This document shows, in pieces, positions 12,650 to 24,246 of a stretch of 64,000 nucleotides of DNA. The notes under the pieces are model-generated. The model ran no database searches and had not been told where the DNA came from. It worked only from the letters and a program-made list of their open reading frames with translations. The translations under genes and the position numbers were made by a program. Numbering within the stretch: the first letter of the stretch is position 1; every line of letters starts with the position of its first letter. Origin of the DNA: Ricinus communis (lineage: Eukaryota > Streptophyta > Magnoliopsida > Malpighiales > Euphorbiaceae); assembly GCF_019578655.1 (NCBI RefSeq), contig NC_063265.1, positions 310,001 through 374,000 of the forward strand, given 5' to 3'.

Positions 12650-15600
12650 ATGGACATTGATCTTAGGTTGCCTTCTGGTGAACATGATAAAGATAATGAA
12701 GAACCAAATGGCATTGACAACATGCTGAATGAAGACAAGCTCCATAATGGAGATATAGGGACTGGAAATATTGTTGATGTTGCTGAAGAGGTTCATACCA
12801 TGGATGGTGGGGGCATGAGTTCACCAATGGCAGAATTCAAAGAAGAAACAAATCTTGAACCACTTTCTGGTATGGAATTTGAATCACATGGGGCAGCATA
12901 TTCATTTTATCAAGAATATGCTCGATCTATGGGATTCAACACAGCAATACAAAACAGCCGCCGTTCAAAAACATCAAGGGAATTCATTGATGCGAAGTTT
13001 GCTTGTTCTAGGTACGGAACCAAGCGAGAGTATGACAAGTCCTTTAACCGGCCACGTGCCAGACAAAATAAGCAAGACCCTGAAAATGGAACTGGTCGCC
13101 GATCATGTTCAAAGACAGACTGCAAAGCAAGCATGCATGTTAAGAGAAGGCCAGATGGAAAGTGGGTTATTCATAGTTTTGTGAAGGAGCACAATCATGA
13201 GCTCTTACCTGCCCAAGCTGTGAGTGAACAAACGAGAAAGATGTATGCTGCAATGGCTAGACAGTTTGCTGAATATAAAAATGTTGTTGGCCTCAAGAAT
13301 GATTCAAAAAATCCATTTGAGAAAGGTCGAAATTTGGCACTAGAAGCTGCAGATGCCAAAATTTTGCTTGAGTTTTTCATACATATGCAGACTTTAAATT
13401 CCAACTTCTTTTATGCAATAGAGCTGGGTGAAGATCAACGTCTGAAGAATTTGTTTTGGGTGGATGCCAAAAGTAGGCACGACTATGTTAATTTCTATGA
13501 TGTTGTCTCTTTCGATGCTACCTATATTAGGAACAAGTATAAGATGCCTCTTGCACTTTTTGTTGGAGTGAACCAACACTATCAATTCATGTTGCTTGGA
13601 TGTGCCCTGCTATCAGATGAAAGTGCAACAACTTATTCTTGGCTAATGCAGACTTGGCTGAGAGCAATGGGCGGGCAACCCCCCAAAGTTATAGTTACAG
13701 AACAAGATAAAATACTAAAATCTGTTATTCCGGAGGTCTTTCCAAATGCTCATCATCATTTCTTTCTGTGGAGCATCTTCGGGAAGGTTTCTGAAAATTT
13801 GAGCCAAGTGATTAAACAGCATGAGAATTTTATGGCAAAATTTGAAAAATGTATCTTTAGATCATGGACAGATGATGAGTTTATGAAAAGATGGTTGAAA
13901 ATTCTTGATAGATTTGATCTCAGAGAGAATGAATTGATGCAATCACTGTATGAAGATCGTGATCTCTGGGTACCAGTCTACATGAGGGATGCTATTTTGG
14001 CTGGGATGTCAACTACTTTGCGATCTGAGAGTCTAAACTCCTATTTTGATAAGTATGTCCATAAGAAGACCACTGTGCAAGAGTTTGTGAAACAGTATGA
14101 AGCAATTCTACAAGACAGGTATGAAGAGGAAGCAAAAGCAGACTCTGATACGTGGAACAAACAACCTACATTAAAATCTCCCTCGCCTTTGGAAAAGAAT
14201 GTTTCAGGGGTGTACACACATGCAGTATTCAAGAAATTTCAAGTTGAGGTCTTAGGTGTAGTTGCTTGCCACCCTAAAATGGAAAGCCAAGATGAGACTA
14301 GTGATAGTTTTAGAGTTCAAGACTTGGAAAAGCAGCAGGATTTCACTGTTGTGTGGAATCAAATAAGGTCAGAAGTTACTTGTATATGCCGATTATATGA
14401 GTACAAGGGTTATCTCTGTAGACATGCTCTCGTTGTTCTTCAGATGTGTCAACAGTCTGCTATTCCAACGCAGTATGTTCTGAAAAGGTGGACGAAAGAT
14501 GTGAAGAACAGACATTTTTTGGGGGAAGAATCTGAGCAGGTACAATCTAGGGTGCAAAGGTACAATGACTTGTCTCAACGGGCACTGAAACTGAGCGAAG
14601 AGGGATCATTGTCTGAAGAGAGTTACAATATTGCATTTCGTGCTCTTGAAGAAGCTTTTGGAAATTGTATCAGTGCAAATAATTCTAGCAAGACTCTTGC
14701 AGAGGCTGGTACTCATGGTTTGCTCTGCATTGAAGAGGATAATCAGAGTAGGAGTATGAACAAGACAAATAAGAAAAAAAACCCGACAAAGAAAAGAAAG
14801 GTCGGTAGTGGTTGCATGCTTATCCAAAATCTTACCTACATCTGATTTATCTGTGATGACTAATATCTTTGACTGCAGGTGAATGCTGAGCAGGAGGCTA
14901 CAGCAGTTGGGGCAGAAGACAGCTTGCAACAAATGGTTTGTGTAATTTATAGATTGTTAAGCTACCCAAAAAGAATTGACACTTGCATACATTATATTGA
15001 TGCAGGAAATTAATTTGTTGCTCTGTTGAAACATGACTTTTTTATTGGTTGTGATGACCTTGTGAAAAAAAGTTATACTAATGCAGAATGATTTTAGAAC
15101 TACTAATTCTGTATGGGGGAATGCATTTTATCCATTTTGATTAACTAACTGTTGTTTTCTGACAATTGGGATTCTGCTCTGTAGGATAAATTAAGCTCAA
15201 GAGCAGTAACCCTAGACAGCTATTATGGAGCACAACAAAGTGTGCCAGGGATGGTATGATGTGCTGTGCATTTAGGTTAGTTGTCTGTTGACAATGCCAA
15301 GTGATTTTGCCTAATGATTTTGAGTTTTGTCTTTGCAGGTGCAACTGAACTTAATGGCACCAACACGAGATAATTACTATGGGAATCAACAAGCAATCCA
15401 GGGGCTGGTATGTCATACAAATGTTGACATTAACGATTTTTTGCTAATTCAGTGATGAAGAATCAGATGGTTGCTAGTTATGAAAATCGGGTTTCATATT
15501 TATAGGGACAGTTGAACTCGATAGCACCAAGCCATGATGGTTACTACAATGCCCAACAAAGCATGCATGGACTGGTATTGTATCTGCTGATAGTGTTCAA

Positions 15601-15857
15601 TAATTTTCTTGGTAAACGTGGGGTTCAAATGATAATATATTTATCCTTGCAGGGGCAAATGGATTTCTTCCGTACACCAACTGGCTTTGCTTACGGCGTT
15701 CGTGTAAGTTGGCTACATGTGGTTTTCTGATAGTTGGGAAAAACGAACTAAATTTTAGTTGCAGAAGGTTCTTATGGTTGGTTTTTCTTCTTTACAGCAG
15801 GATGACCCCAATGTGAGAACAGCACAGCTGCATGATAATGCATCCAGACATGCATGA
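12650..15857 (+). CDS. FHY3: FAR-RED ELONGATED HYPOCOTYLS 3 (FHY3) homologue, 840 aa
   Basis: Coding exons by eye: 12650-14800, 14879-14935, 15185-15253, 15339-15407, 15506-15574, 15653-15703 and 15801-15857, all phase 0, giving 840 aa (Arabidopsis FHY3 is about the same). The protein opens [10 protein letters not shown], as FHY3 does. Residues 80-188 form the FAR1-type zinc-finger DNA-binding domain (candidate ligands C119, C158, H181, H183). About 230-540 is the domesticated MULE transposase core. The SWIM finger is C578, C580, C590, H592, and a basic NLS-like run ends exon 1. In Arabidopsis this nuclear factor activates FHY1/FHL in phytochrome A signalling and has clock, chlorophyll and branching roles. 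Core residues have drifted: 'VTEQDK' where the FAR1 neighbour has 'VTDMDK', and 'HHHFFLWS' in place of RHC..WH, consistent with lost transposase chemistry. Intron 1 has the donor GTCGGT. Exon 7 has a tandem CAGCAG acceptor (start 15798 or 15801). Confidence 0.95.
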
Positions 15858-16310
15858 AGAGAACCTTTCTCATCACGAAGGTAGGTCATATTTTTAAAAT
15901 CTTTGGTTGATTCTTATAGGCTAAGGTGCCTGACGAGAGTGTTTTGCATTCTTTGTAGGTGGGGAGGAAAGAACATTTTATTTTTGTTGTGTTAGCAGAG
16001 AATTACAGGAGCTGGAATATCTGTAAAGAATGAAATGTATCATGCATTGTCGATGACAGGATTAGATGATGAAAAATCCTCCTTAGTGTCTGTAATATAA
16101 AATAGCATAGGACATTTTCACCAGTTGAAACAGATCAAGTGGGGATGAAATTGAAATCCCTTTTGTAAAGCTTGTTGTTGTACCAGAGAGATTGTCTTAG
16201 ATGAACTGGGTCAGTTGATTTTAGTAAAAAGCTTGTTAATTCTAACTGGAGCTTGACAGGATCGTGTAGATAGTTTCCTGAAATTGTCTCTATAATAGAA
16301 TAACGTGAAT
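15858..16310 (+). other. FHY3 3' UTR with an intron
   Basis: After the TGA at 15855-15857, a good donor (AAG|GTAGGT, intron from 15881) pairs with the acceptor TTTGTAG at 15958. The junction would sit 23 nt after the stop, too close to trigger classical nonsense-mediated decay. The 3' end is not obvious; homology-free AT-rich sequence begins near 16310-16430. No canonical AATAAA stands out. Confidence 0.5.
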
Positions 16311-16429
16311 TTCATTAAGAACGTTGCCATGAGGGTTGCAGGGGGGGACTATGCACGAGTGCAATTCAAACACCAAGCTACTTCCGATATTAATAGTGTG
16401 TTTGAGATTACTATTGGTTGTTGAAAAGG

Positions 16430-17897
16430 CACATCCGGCATTTTTTATTTAATATGTTGATTTTTTAAAATTTCATTTTATAAATTGCTTTACTTTCAAA
16501 TTTTTTTTTTTTAAATTATGAATTTACTCGCTTTTTTCACAAAAGTAATTTTGCAAATTCTTAAAGAATAAATAAATTAAATAAAGTCGGAAAAAACCAT
16601 ATTCTCGACCTGCCAAACAATGATTAAAAAAAAGAGCTTAATGTTGTCCGGATATTTCTGATGGCTGGATGTCACCAGGTCTGATGTTATGTGTACGGGT
16701 TTTGAAATGGTTCAAACCGCAAGGTTACAATTTTGATATTGAGAAAGAGTCAATGACGAGACCTCAAAATACTCCTGTCAACTTCCACTGATCCAGGATT
16801 GCCAGAGAACACATGGCCAGACACATATAACCTCTTGAGCCCCCTGTACTTATGCTAAATGCACAATTTGGAAGCTTCATGTTTTATTTTGTTCATTTGG
16901 ATACAATACATTTTTTCTCAATTAAAAAAGAAAAGGAAAAACCAGCCTCTCGGTAATAATAATATGGTATAGTTTATAAGAGGAAGAGAACCATAAGGTT
17001 GCTTCTAGTTTCATTATTTTAATATTAGGAGACATGGTTTTATTTAATGCCAATGAAATATCATGTGCTTTTAATTGCTTTAACTGTTAGTAGGTAAAAC
17101 ATATTATTAAATTTCTGAACTTTTCAGTTTTATTCTATTGAATTCTTGATTTTTATTTTATTTTATTGAATCATTATATTTTTATTTTTTATTTTATTAA
17201 TGATTTCTTATAAATTTTTTTATTCTATTGAACCCTTGTATTTGAATAATAACTATTAAGTCCTAAAAAAATAAAAATAAAAGTATAAGAGTTCAATAAA
17301 ACAAAATAGAAACTAAAGAGCTTAATAAAATATCGAAAAGTTCAAAGATTTAAAAGTACATTTTACTTTCTTACTAACATTATTGTAAGAATATGTCTAT
17401 TATGACCTCTAAATGTTGTTAGCTCATCTCACACCATATTTGTTAACATAAAAATATATAAATATTGAAACGGCATGAGTTAAATCATAGCTTCTAATGT
17501 GAAAATATGGGAAAAATAAAGTAATTTATTGTACCTTTTTCTACATAGAATAAAATTGCTGAGTGGATATTCCTTTACAATTAATTCACTGCATTAAATA
17601 ATTTGAAATGCATTAAATTTTAACTATTTATTTATTTTAATATTTTAGTTTTTGATTTAATCTAATAAATATTTAAATTTTATTTTTATAACTTTTATAA
17701 TTATTTTTGTTTTTAATTTAACTTAATAAATGTCAAAATATGCTTTTTAATAACAATTAAATACCTACGTGAACATATTGAATGTCTTATATTTAAAAGT
17801 GTTTAAATGTGAAAAGCAAAAATATTTATCCAATTATAATAAAATTTAATATATTAATAATTAAATGGTGATGTATTTATTAATTTCTAAAGAATTA
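16430..17897. other. AT-rich intergenic stretch
   Basis: Apart from the small foldback at 17104-17357, I see only AT-rich sequence with no ORF above background and no recognisable element. Confidence 0.5.
17104..17357. mobile_element. Small foldback/MITE-like element (about 254 bp)
   Basis: The left end 'attaaatttctgaactttt' and the right end 'aaaagttcaaagatttaa' are imperfect inverted repeats. The homology continues inward (TTTATTCTATTGAATTCTTG against CAATAAAACAAAATAG), so most of the element can fold on itself. There is no coding capacity, and the target-site duplication was not resolved. Confidence 0.55.
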
Positions 17898-18177
17898 TGA
17901 AATACCTTATGGCAATGAAGAGGGAGTGAATTGGTTATTTACAAAACCTAATTTCAATTAAAAAATTTTCCTTTAAAAACTTAAGTATTAAAACCAATAT
18001 TAGAAGAAGTAATTAACCAAAGCAATTAACTAATTCGATATGAGAATGCAAGCAATAAAATTAACACAAGTAAATATAAAAGAGCTTAGAGAAAAGAATA
18101 TCAAACTCAAGAGTTATAGTGATTCGACCAACTCCTTGAATACATCCATTCCTCAAGTTTTATTTAAACTTTTTATA

Positions 18178-18718
18178 GGATAATTATATCAATCGTCACT
18201 TACTTTATACTAAATTTTATTTTGGTTATATAATTTTTATTTATTTAATTGAAGTCATTTAATTTTAAGTTGGGTAACAAATTGGTCACTTGTCTAAAAT
18301 CTGGTAGTTTATTTATCGAAAATAAATAAAATCTTTCAATCTTCTAAATCTACAACATAGAATCTCTAATGCTATAAAATAAATTTTTTAATTTTGAAGC
18401 TTTGAAGCAAAGTATTGAATTTCAATTTTTAAAAATCAATCTCAATGGACTAGCGTCATAGACAATTAGGAGAAAATGCTCTCATATACCTTAAGCTACA
18501 TATTCGTTATTTTACAATTACCATTCATATTTAATTAATTTGATAGTTAGACACTCATTAATATGAAGTCTTTGCACCAAATAGTAACTAATTGCACATT
18601 CTCAAATAGATATATAATTAACATAAATGAAATGATAGCTTAAATACAAACAAGTGTAAAAATATTACTAATTTAATAGTTGAACACTTCTATTTTTTAT
18701 TTTTTTACTTTCTTTCTC

Positions 18719-18758
<40 letters not shown>

Positions 18759-19218
18759 TTTTTACTTTGGAAATAATATCTTATTATAAATTAATAAAAA
18801 AGTAATCAATATTGATTAATTAAGCTAAAAAAAGAAAATATTATTGTAAAATAATAAATAAGAAAAGGAATAAGAGATGAGAAGACAAGGAAAAAATATT
18901 TAGCAGCTAAGATTTATTATAAAAGCCTAGAGGATTTTTAAAGCCTAAAGTTGTGTTTAAATTTAGATTAAGTTAATAGTTTAGTTAAATGGTTTAATAA
19001 CTAGGACAATGACTTGTCAATTTCTTAAAACACGTGTTAATCCAACACTGAAAGCTTTAGACATGTTATTATTCTAGCGAATTAAATTACTAGATTTTTA
19101 GATAAGTGACTAATCTATTACCCAACTTAAAATTAAATGACTGTAATGAAACAAAAAAAGATATATGACCAAATTGAAACTTAGTGTAAAGTTAAGTGAT
19201 CGTTGTTATAATTATTCC
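18178..19218. mobile_element. 1041-bp non-autonomous DNA transposon with long TIRs
   Basis: The left end starts GGATAATTATATCAATCGTC and the right end is its diverged inverse ending ATAATTATTCC. The inverted homology runs about 130 bp, through 'ttaattttaagttgggtaa' on the left and 'ttacccaacttaaaattaa' on the right. The long TIRs and the absence of an ORF suggest a Mutator-like non-autonomous element, though I could not identify the 9-bp target duplication. An ATT/TTA microsatellite lies inside at about 18720-18756. The element sits within the minus-strand copia LTR. Confidence 0.65.
18720..18756. repeat. (TTA)n microsatellite
   Basis: About twelve uninterrupted ATT/TTA triplets lie in the interior of the TIR element. 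Confidence 0.9.
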
Positions 19219-20124
19219 AGATTTTCACTATCAATAATCCTTTTACGAGTGCATGATCAAACTCAAGTATTTCCAAGCTTACACTCAAACTTTCTATAAG
19301 TGTTTCAATGGCTAACACTATCCAAGTATTTTTTTTTATGGCTAACACTCTAACCCAAGTATTTTTTCAAGGCTCATACTCTAATCTAAGTATTTTTCAA
19401 AGGCCCACATTCCAATCCAATCATAGATTCTTAATATTAGTTACAAGAGTAGTTAATTCCTTATCCAAATACTCAACCTGACTTTTTTGAGCTTTGAGTA
19501 CTCAATCACTCAACTACCCAAAGATTCAAGCCCTCTCTTGAATCTTAAATATAAAATGAATTTTATGAAGAAATAGAGATTGTTGAGAGATATAACAAAT
19601 AAGAGGCTCAAGTAAATGCTCTTGCTTGACCTATAACTATTTGAAATGAAGTTTAAATAGTTTTAGGTGAAATAGAGATGTTACACCCTAATTAATACAA
19701 ATAGCCTTTGGAGGTATGAAATTAGCAATTCAAATTAATTTAATTAAAGAACTCAAAAGATAGATAAACTTTCTTTTTGCTTTTCAACTTGAGAATGTTA
19801 ACATTTAGACTCCCTTAAGAGATGCACTTTAATTTACGCTCATGCTGTTTCAAACTTGGCTCATGTCCTCCCTTTTTTTAAGCATGATGCAAGAACCTCC
19901 TTGAAGTATCTCTATAAAAAATCTATAAGTTTGGTACCCTTTAACTTATTGAGTCTCTGAGGGTTAGCATTCATAAGATAATAAATAATTCTCCATGATG
20001 ATACCAATAGTCGAATAAATTTAGCATGTATCAAATCAAAGGATTAAGTACATAATCTAAATGGTTATCACACATCAAATTATGCAAAATCTTAAGGTAC
20101 GCCCATCAACATATAACATATATG

Positions 20125-20275
20125 TACAATAAATATATTTAACATATGCATATTTAATAAATAATCTCTTACAAACACATCAAACATATAAAATTTATGT
20201 ATAAGAAAATATATTTAACATATGCATATTCAATAAATAATCTCTCACAAACATATGAAACATATAAAATCAAGA
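20125..20275. repeat. Two direct repeats of about 75-80 bp
   Basis: The block 'atatatttaacatatgcatatt(t/c)aataaataatctct' followed by 'acaaacat..aaacatataaaat' occurs twice, starting near 20133 and 20207. It lies at the uncertain outer end of the minus-strand copia LTR. Confidence 0.6.
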
Positions 20276-20279
20276 CTAA

Positions 20280-20867
20280 GTTTTAGAAATATCACTTTTG
20301 CCTTGATTTTTTTGATTTTATATTGTTGATGTCCATATTGAAGGAGGATTTCTACTTTGCCAATCTATTTTGAGAGACTTCATCTGTTCTTCATTTTTTT
20401 TCTCTTATTTTAGATCTTTGTTGATGGCAATCTCCTCATAGGCTCTTCCATCTTTAACCTCCAAATGGAGATGGCCTTCCTACTCCTTTGAGTTTCCATT
20501 GCTCACCATTTTCATTCCAATACCTTGGAATTTAATGCCAATTTGTACCTTCCCTTCAAGTCTTTTTTCTTTTTTTGTATCTTGCATTCAATAATAAGAA
20601 AATAGTTTTCTAGGTACCCATCTTTCTTTGGGTCCTTGATTATTAGTCTTGGTAACCCAAAACATTTTAATTTTGGATTAGTTCCACTTGAAAGTACCAA
20701 TCACAAGCAAAATGCCCATTTCTATTACATAATGAGCAATCTCTAATAAATGGTCTAGCATGAAATGAATAAATATATCTTCTAGTTTTTTCAATTAAAT
20801 GCTTTATGTCCATATGCATTGCAAGAGTAACAATATCTTTGGGTGGTGGTTCCGGGCGGGCACCCAA
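20280..20867 (-). pseudogene. Possible fragment of a gag-like or unknown reading frame
   Basis: On the minus strand, residues encoded at 20667-20867 include CSLCNRNGHFAC, resembling an incomplete zinc knuckle (C-x2-C-x4-H-x2-C), preceded by a charged helix. Downstream minus-strand frames are lysine-rich but broken by stops. It could be the gag of the minus-strand copia element whose LTR lies at 17898-20110, or an unrelated pseudogene fragment. I do not recognise the family. Confidence 0.25.
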
Positions 20868-22075
20868 GTGTCTTTAGCGACTACGGTACTACAAGACTTT
20901 CCAACCTAATCGAGAACATGCTAACTAGTCACAGAGACTAGTGTGGAGATGAGAGTCGCCACCCAGGTAATCAGGGCGCTTTTACTAATGAGTGACGTTT
21001 CTCAATTCCATAAGAAAGCTTACATCACACATTCAGAGATGGATCCGGAAGCCAACTTCCTCATTTGTGTATATTTGTCTTTAATTTTATTGTTTAATGG
21101 GCTATTCCCTGTAAATGCAATAATTATATATATTACAAATCAAACACTACAGCATGTGAGGTCCACCTAAATCTAGCATATTTTATTAAAGCCTAGCCCA
21201 TACTCAAAGTTATTAGCCTAACTTACTAGTTAATTATATACAAGGCCCATATAGTCTAGCCCAATTATAAATTATGCTTTGATTTCCAGTCCAATTCAGT
21301 GACCTTAAATCTTATATGATCCAATTTAACCTAACTAGAACATAATATAACCCATTAAGTCTATGTTGATTTTAAGCCCCAATTACCATCTAATTAACCT
21401 AATAGACTACAATTTCCATGCCAGGTCCAATTTTAAAGTCTATGTCTATATGTCAATTTTAATTAAACAATCATGCAACAAATTTTTAGCATCTATCACT
21501 GATAAGGAAAAAAGATCAAGAGCAGAAAGTAAATTTAGCTATTACAAACCGCCTACAACTAAAAATTTGGACAGAAAACCCTAAAACTAAGTTACAGTAC
21601 ATGAAGTTGCCAAAAATACATCAAAAACTCAAAAATCAGCCTAAAATTTATGCATTGCCGGTCGACTCAAAGTGAAGAGCCAATTGGCTCAACATAAAGC
21701 CGAATCCTTGTTTTATGTAAGATGTTCTTTGATTTTGGTTGGCCTTTTACAGTTTTCTTCAATTTTTCGCGCCCAGAACTGATTTTCACATGCGTAGAGG
21801 GTAAAAATTCAGTTAGAATATGTACAATCAACAAAAGAATGAAAATATAATCTAATTATATATATTATTAACTAATCAAATTTGAAACCCCAATCAAATC
21901 AGATTCAAAACCATAAATATTCTTATTATCAGATTCAAAATCCAATAAAATCAGCATCTAATATAAAGAAATTCTAGTTTAATCATGTGAATCATGTGGA
22001 ATAAATATTTAAAAAGCATTTCTAATATGTGTCTATAAACAGAAATATGTATAAGAAGCAATTGGAGAAAAAATG
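20860..22075 (+). repeat. Decayed repeat related to the TGTCAGC element
   Basis: 20865-21190 matches the reverse complement of 4372-4625: shared words include 'gaacatgctaactagt', 'agcaacttcct'-like text and 'ggtccacctaa(a/t)tctag'. 21550-21720 resembles the mid-part of the LTR fragment at 36617-37080, including the palindrome GAGCCAATTGGCTC at 21677-21690. No intact ORF and no clear ends are visible. Confidence 0.45.
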
Positions 22076-22409
22076 TTGATAATGTGGATGTAGAGGAACC
22101 CTCAGGTTGTCACTCTTGCACCTGTAAAAGGATCAATAATAGCGAAAATATCAAGTGAAGCTTGAGGAGTAGATGTAGGAAAGAAGTTGGCAGAACCACC
22201 ATAAACTCTTGAGTTTGATTTTCTCTTCCCTAAGCTCTTCTATACTTACTTTTATTTATCTGCTTGCTTGCATTCTCATATCAGATTGTTAATTGCTTTC
22301 ACTAATATTGGTTTTAATACTCAAAATTTTAAAAGTAAAAGTTTAGTTGAAATTGATTTTTATAAACAATCAATTCACCCCTCTCTCTTGGTTTCCAAAA
22401 GGTATTTCA
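22076..22409 (+). mobile_element. 3' part of a Ty1/copia LTR (element copia-1)
   Basis: It ends GGTATTTCA at 22409 and is followed two bases later by a degenerate initiator-Met primer-binding site (TGGTATTAGAGTC at 22412). The text 'gcttgaggagtagatgtagg' resembles the 'gatcttgaggagtggacgtaggg' of the second copia LTR (38654ff), as expected for related SIRE/Tork-like families. The LTR start could not be located. Confidence 0.6.
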
Positions 22410-22467
22410 ATTGGTATTAGAGTCAGTACTCTTGAAAAAAAAAAATTAATCGTCTAAGAGTTTATTT

Positions 22468-22629
22468 ATGGCAACCTCAAATGGGTTTATTTCAAAAGAA
22501 AATTTTTCATTAAACAAACCTCCATTTTTTGTGGTAGTGATTTCGATTTTAGAAACAAAGTATGAAAAATTTTCTCATGAGTGATGATATTGATTTATGG
22601 GATATTATTGAAAATGGTGCTTAGATCAT
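22468..22629 (+). pseudogene. Copia-1 gag, first part
   Basis: An ATG 56 bases after the PBS opens a reading frame with the copia gag signature of 'KPPFF' followed later by '(I)DLWDIIENG'. Stops and a frame change show decay. The frame is cut at 22629 by the Athila-like element and resumes at 35411, one side of the ATCAT target duplication. Confidence 0.7.
22625..22629 (+). repeat. Target-site duplication ATCAT (left)
   Basis: Five bases, identical to 35406-35410 immediately after the 3' LTR. Confidence 0.9.
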
Positions 22630-24082
22630 TGATAAGCATCATACTACACATGTTTTCATGCCCGATTGTTCACATTTTTATGCATGATTATCCCGTTTTA
22701 TGCTAGAATCACCTGTCTTTTGTTTTCCTTTTCGTTTCAGGTCATTTTCGAAGGACACCATCAGTAATCGAGGGAAATACGTGTGATTACGGAGCAAAAT
22801 CCATCAAATTGGGCGAGAACAAGCACCCCGAGGGTTGAGCACGGCCTGGACTCCGGTCGTGCTGAATTATCAAGAGGCTATCCCCAATTGTGCCATTTCA
22901 AACACGACCAGTAGCCACCACGGCCTCCAAGACGGCCTGTGGTGGATCGGCACTGGGCACATGCGAAGGAGTCAAGACTGCAGCACGACTGTGGTGGCTC
23001 AAAGACACAGACTTCAGATTCATCACCGACTCGTACGAATCAACTATATAGGCGATTTTGAATTCTAATTGAAGGGGACGATTTTTGGACTCAATTCCAA
23101 GACACACACTTAATCAAATATTTCCTATACCTCAATTGTAGATCCTGGAGAGATCAATTTTCATCAATTGAAGGGGGATTCCACTTATTCCAACATCGAA
23201 TTGAAGATCAAGACAAACTTTGGGAGCATTCAAGAGGCAACTAGGGTTTGAGATTTTGAATTTGCAAATTTAGGGTTTCTCATTCGACTTGAAAGAGAAG
23301 GGTGTACATACCTTTAATTTGTTTTTCCTTATTTTGTTCTTTAATTGCTTTGACTATGAACATGAGCGGCTAGATCTTTTGAATCCATTAGGGTTCACCT
23401 TTGTTGATGGATTATGCTTAATTGTTAGTTTTTATAATTGTCATTCTTGCAATCTTCTTGCTATTCAGTGAATAAAAGTTTGATGCGGTTAATTTGAGAC
23501 GTTGGATTAATTGTTTATTAGGTTGTTTCTTGACATTGAGAAATGCTTGTTACAACTGGATTTTGAATAGTAAGAACCGGTAGTTAACACTTAGAGATGA
23601 GGTTGATTTACTCACGGATTAAGAACTAACAACTCTTAATAGTCTTAAATCATACTTAATGCTAATTTGTAGTAATCCCGATAGGAAGAGATTCCATTAG
23701 GTTAGTGCAGTTTAGGAATCCGGTAAGCTCGAGAGAGGAACCGGGATTCAATTCAGGGATTTAGGCACGGGTAAGCAAGATCGGCAATCCATAAAATTCA
23801 TCTTTAGAATTCCATCACTTAGGCTCCCTTTTGGATTTATTTCTCTCTTTACAATTGTCTTTTAATTGTCCATTGTTGTCTTTCATTTACTTAATTGCAC
23901 TCATAACCATTAAATTTGGTATGTTAGAACTTTCACACCCTATTTCGGACTAGATAACATAGCAAGCGAGTAGTAACTCTAGGTTCACCCGATCTCCGTG
24001 GATACGACCTTGATACTCACTAGTGCTAGGCTGCATCGGTGGGTTCACCGCCTTAGGTGTAGGTTGCATAAAGAGCCCATCA
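22630..24082 (+). mobile_element. 5' LTR of the Athila-like element
   Basis: The LTR is 1453 bp. A TATA box (CTATATAGG) lies near 23044 after a roughly 200-bp block with CACGGCC words. It is the partner of 33935-35405. Confidence 0.92.
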
Positions 24083-24087
24083 AGTTT

Positions 24088-24105
24088 TGGCGCTGCTTGG
24101 GAGTC
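24088..24105 (+). other. Degenerate primer-binding site
   Basis: The site reads TGGCGCTGCTTGGGAGTC, whereas the sister copies at 1463 and 42576 have TGGCGCCGTTGCCGGGGA. Only the first six bases match well, and the site looks shortened at CCG/CCGG positions. Either it has decayed since insertion or the sequence has errors there. Confidence 0.6.
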
Positions 24106-24246
24106 AGAACGAACTAGAGTGAATTGTTTTGTGTTAATTTAGTCATTATTTATTTTATTCATTTATTCTTTAATTTTATTATTATTTATTATTATATTAT
24201 TTTTGTTGATCGGTGGTTGTGTGGACTTTCGGTTTCGGTGTAGTTT

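Larger units (their letters stand above)
17898..20110 (-). mobile_element. Ty1/copia LTR on the minus strand (interrupted)
   Basis: Reverse-complemented, 17898-18060 matches the LTR end at 22240-22409: the shared tail is GGTATTTCA, preceded by an '(a)ttgcttgcattctcatat' block. Sequence on both sides of an inserted TIR element (18178-19218) has the same low-complexity character, with repeats of 'aagtattt..ggctaacact' at 19300-19400. The LTR start is uncertain; the plausible limit is near 20110, where the minus strand reads TGTTGATGGGC. No coding domain is attached with confidence, so this may be a solo LTR of the family at 22076-36616 in the opposite orientation. Confidence 0.55.

Noticed and set aside
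14801..14806. Alternative FHY3 donor four bases downstream (GTCG|GTAGTG)
   Set aside because: It would shift the frame of all later exons, whereas GTCGGT keeps every small exon open and matches the FAR1 copy.
18169..19227. 9-bp target duplication for the 1041-bp TIR element
   Set aside because: The flanking nonamers CTTTTTATA and AGATTTTCA do not match, so I did not claim a Mutator-type duplication.
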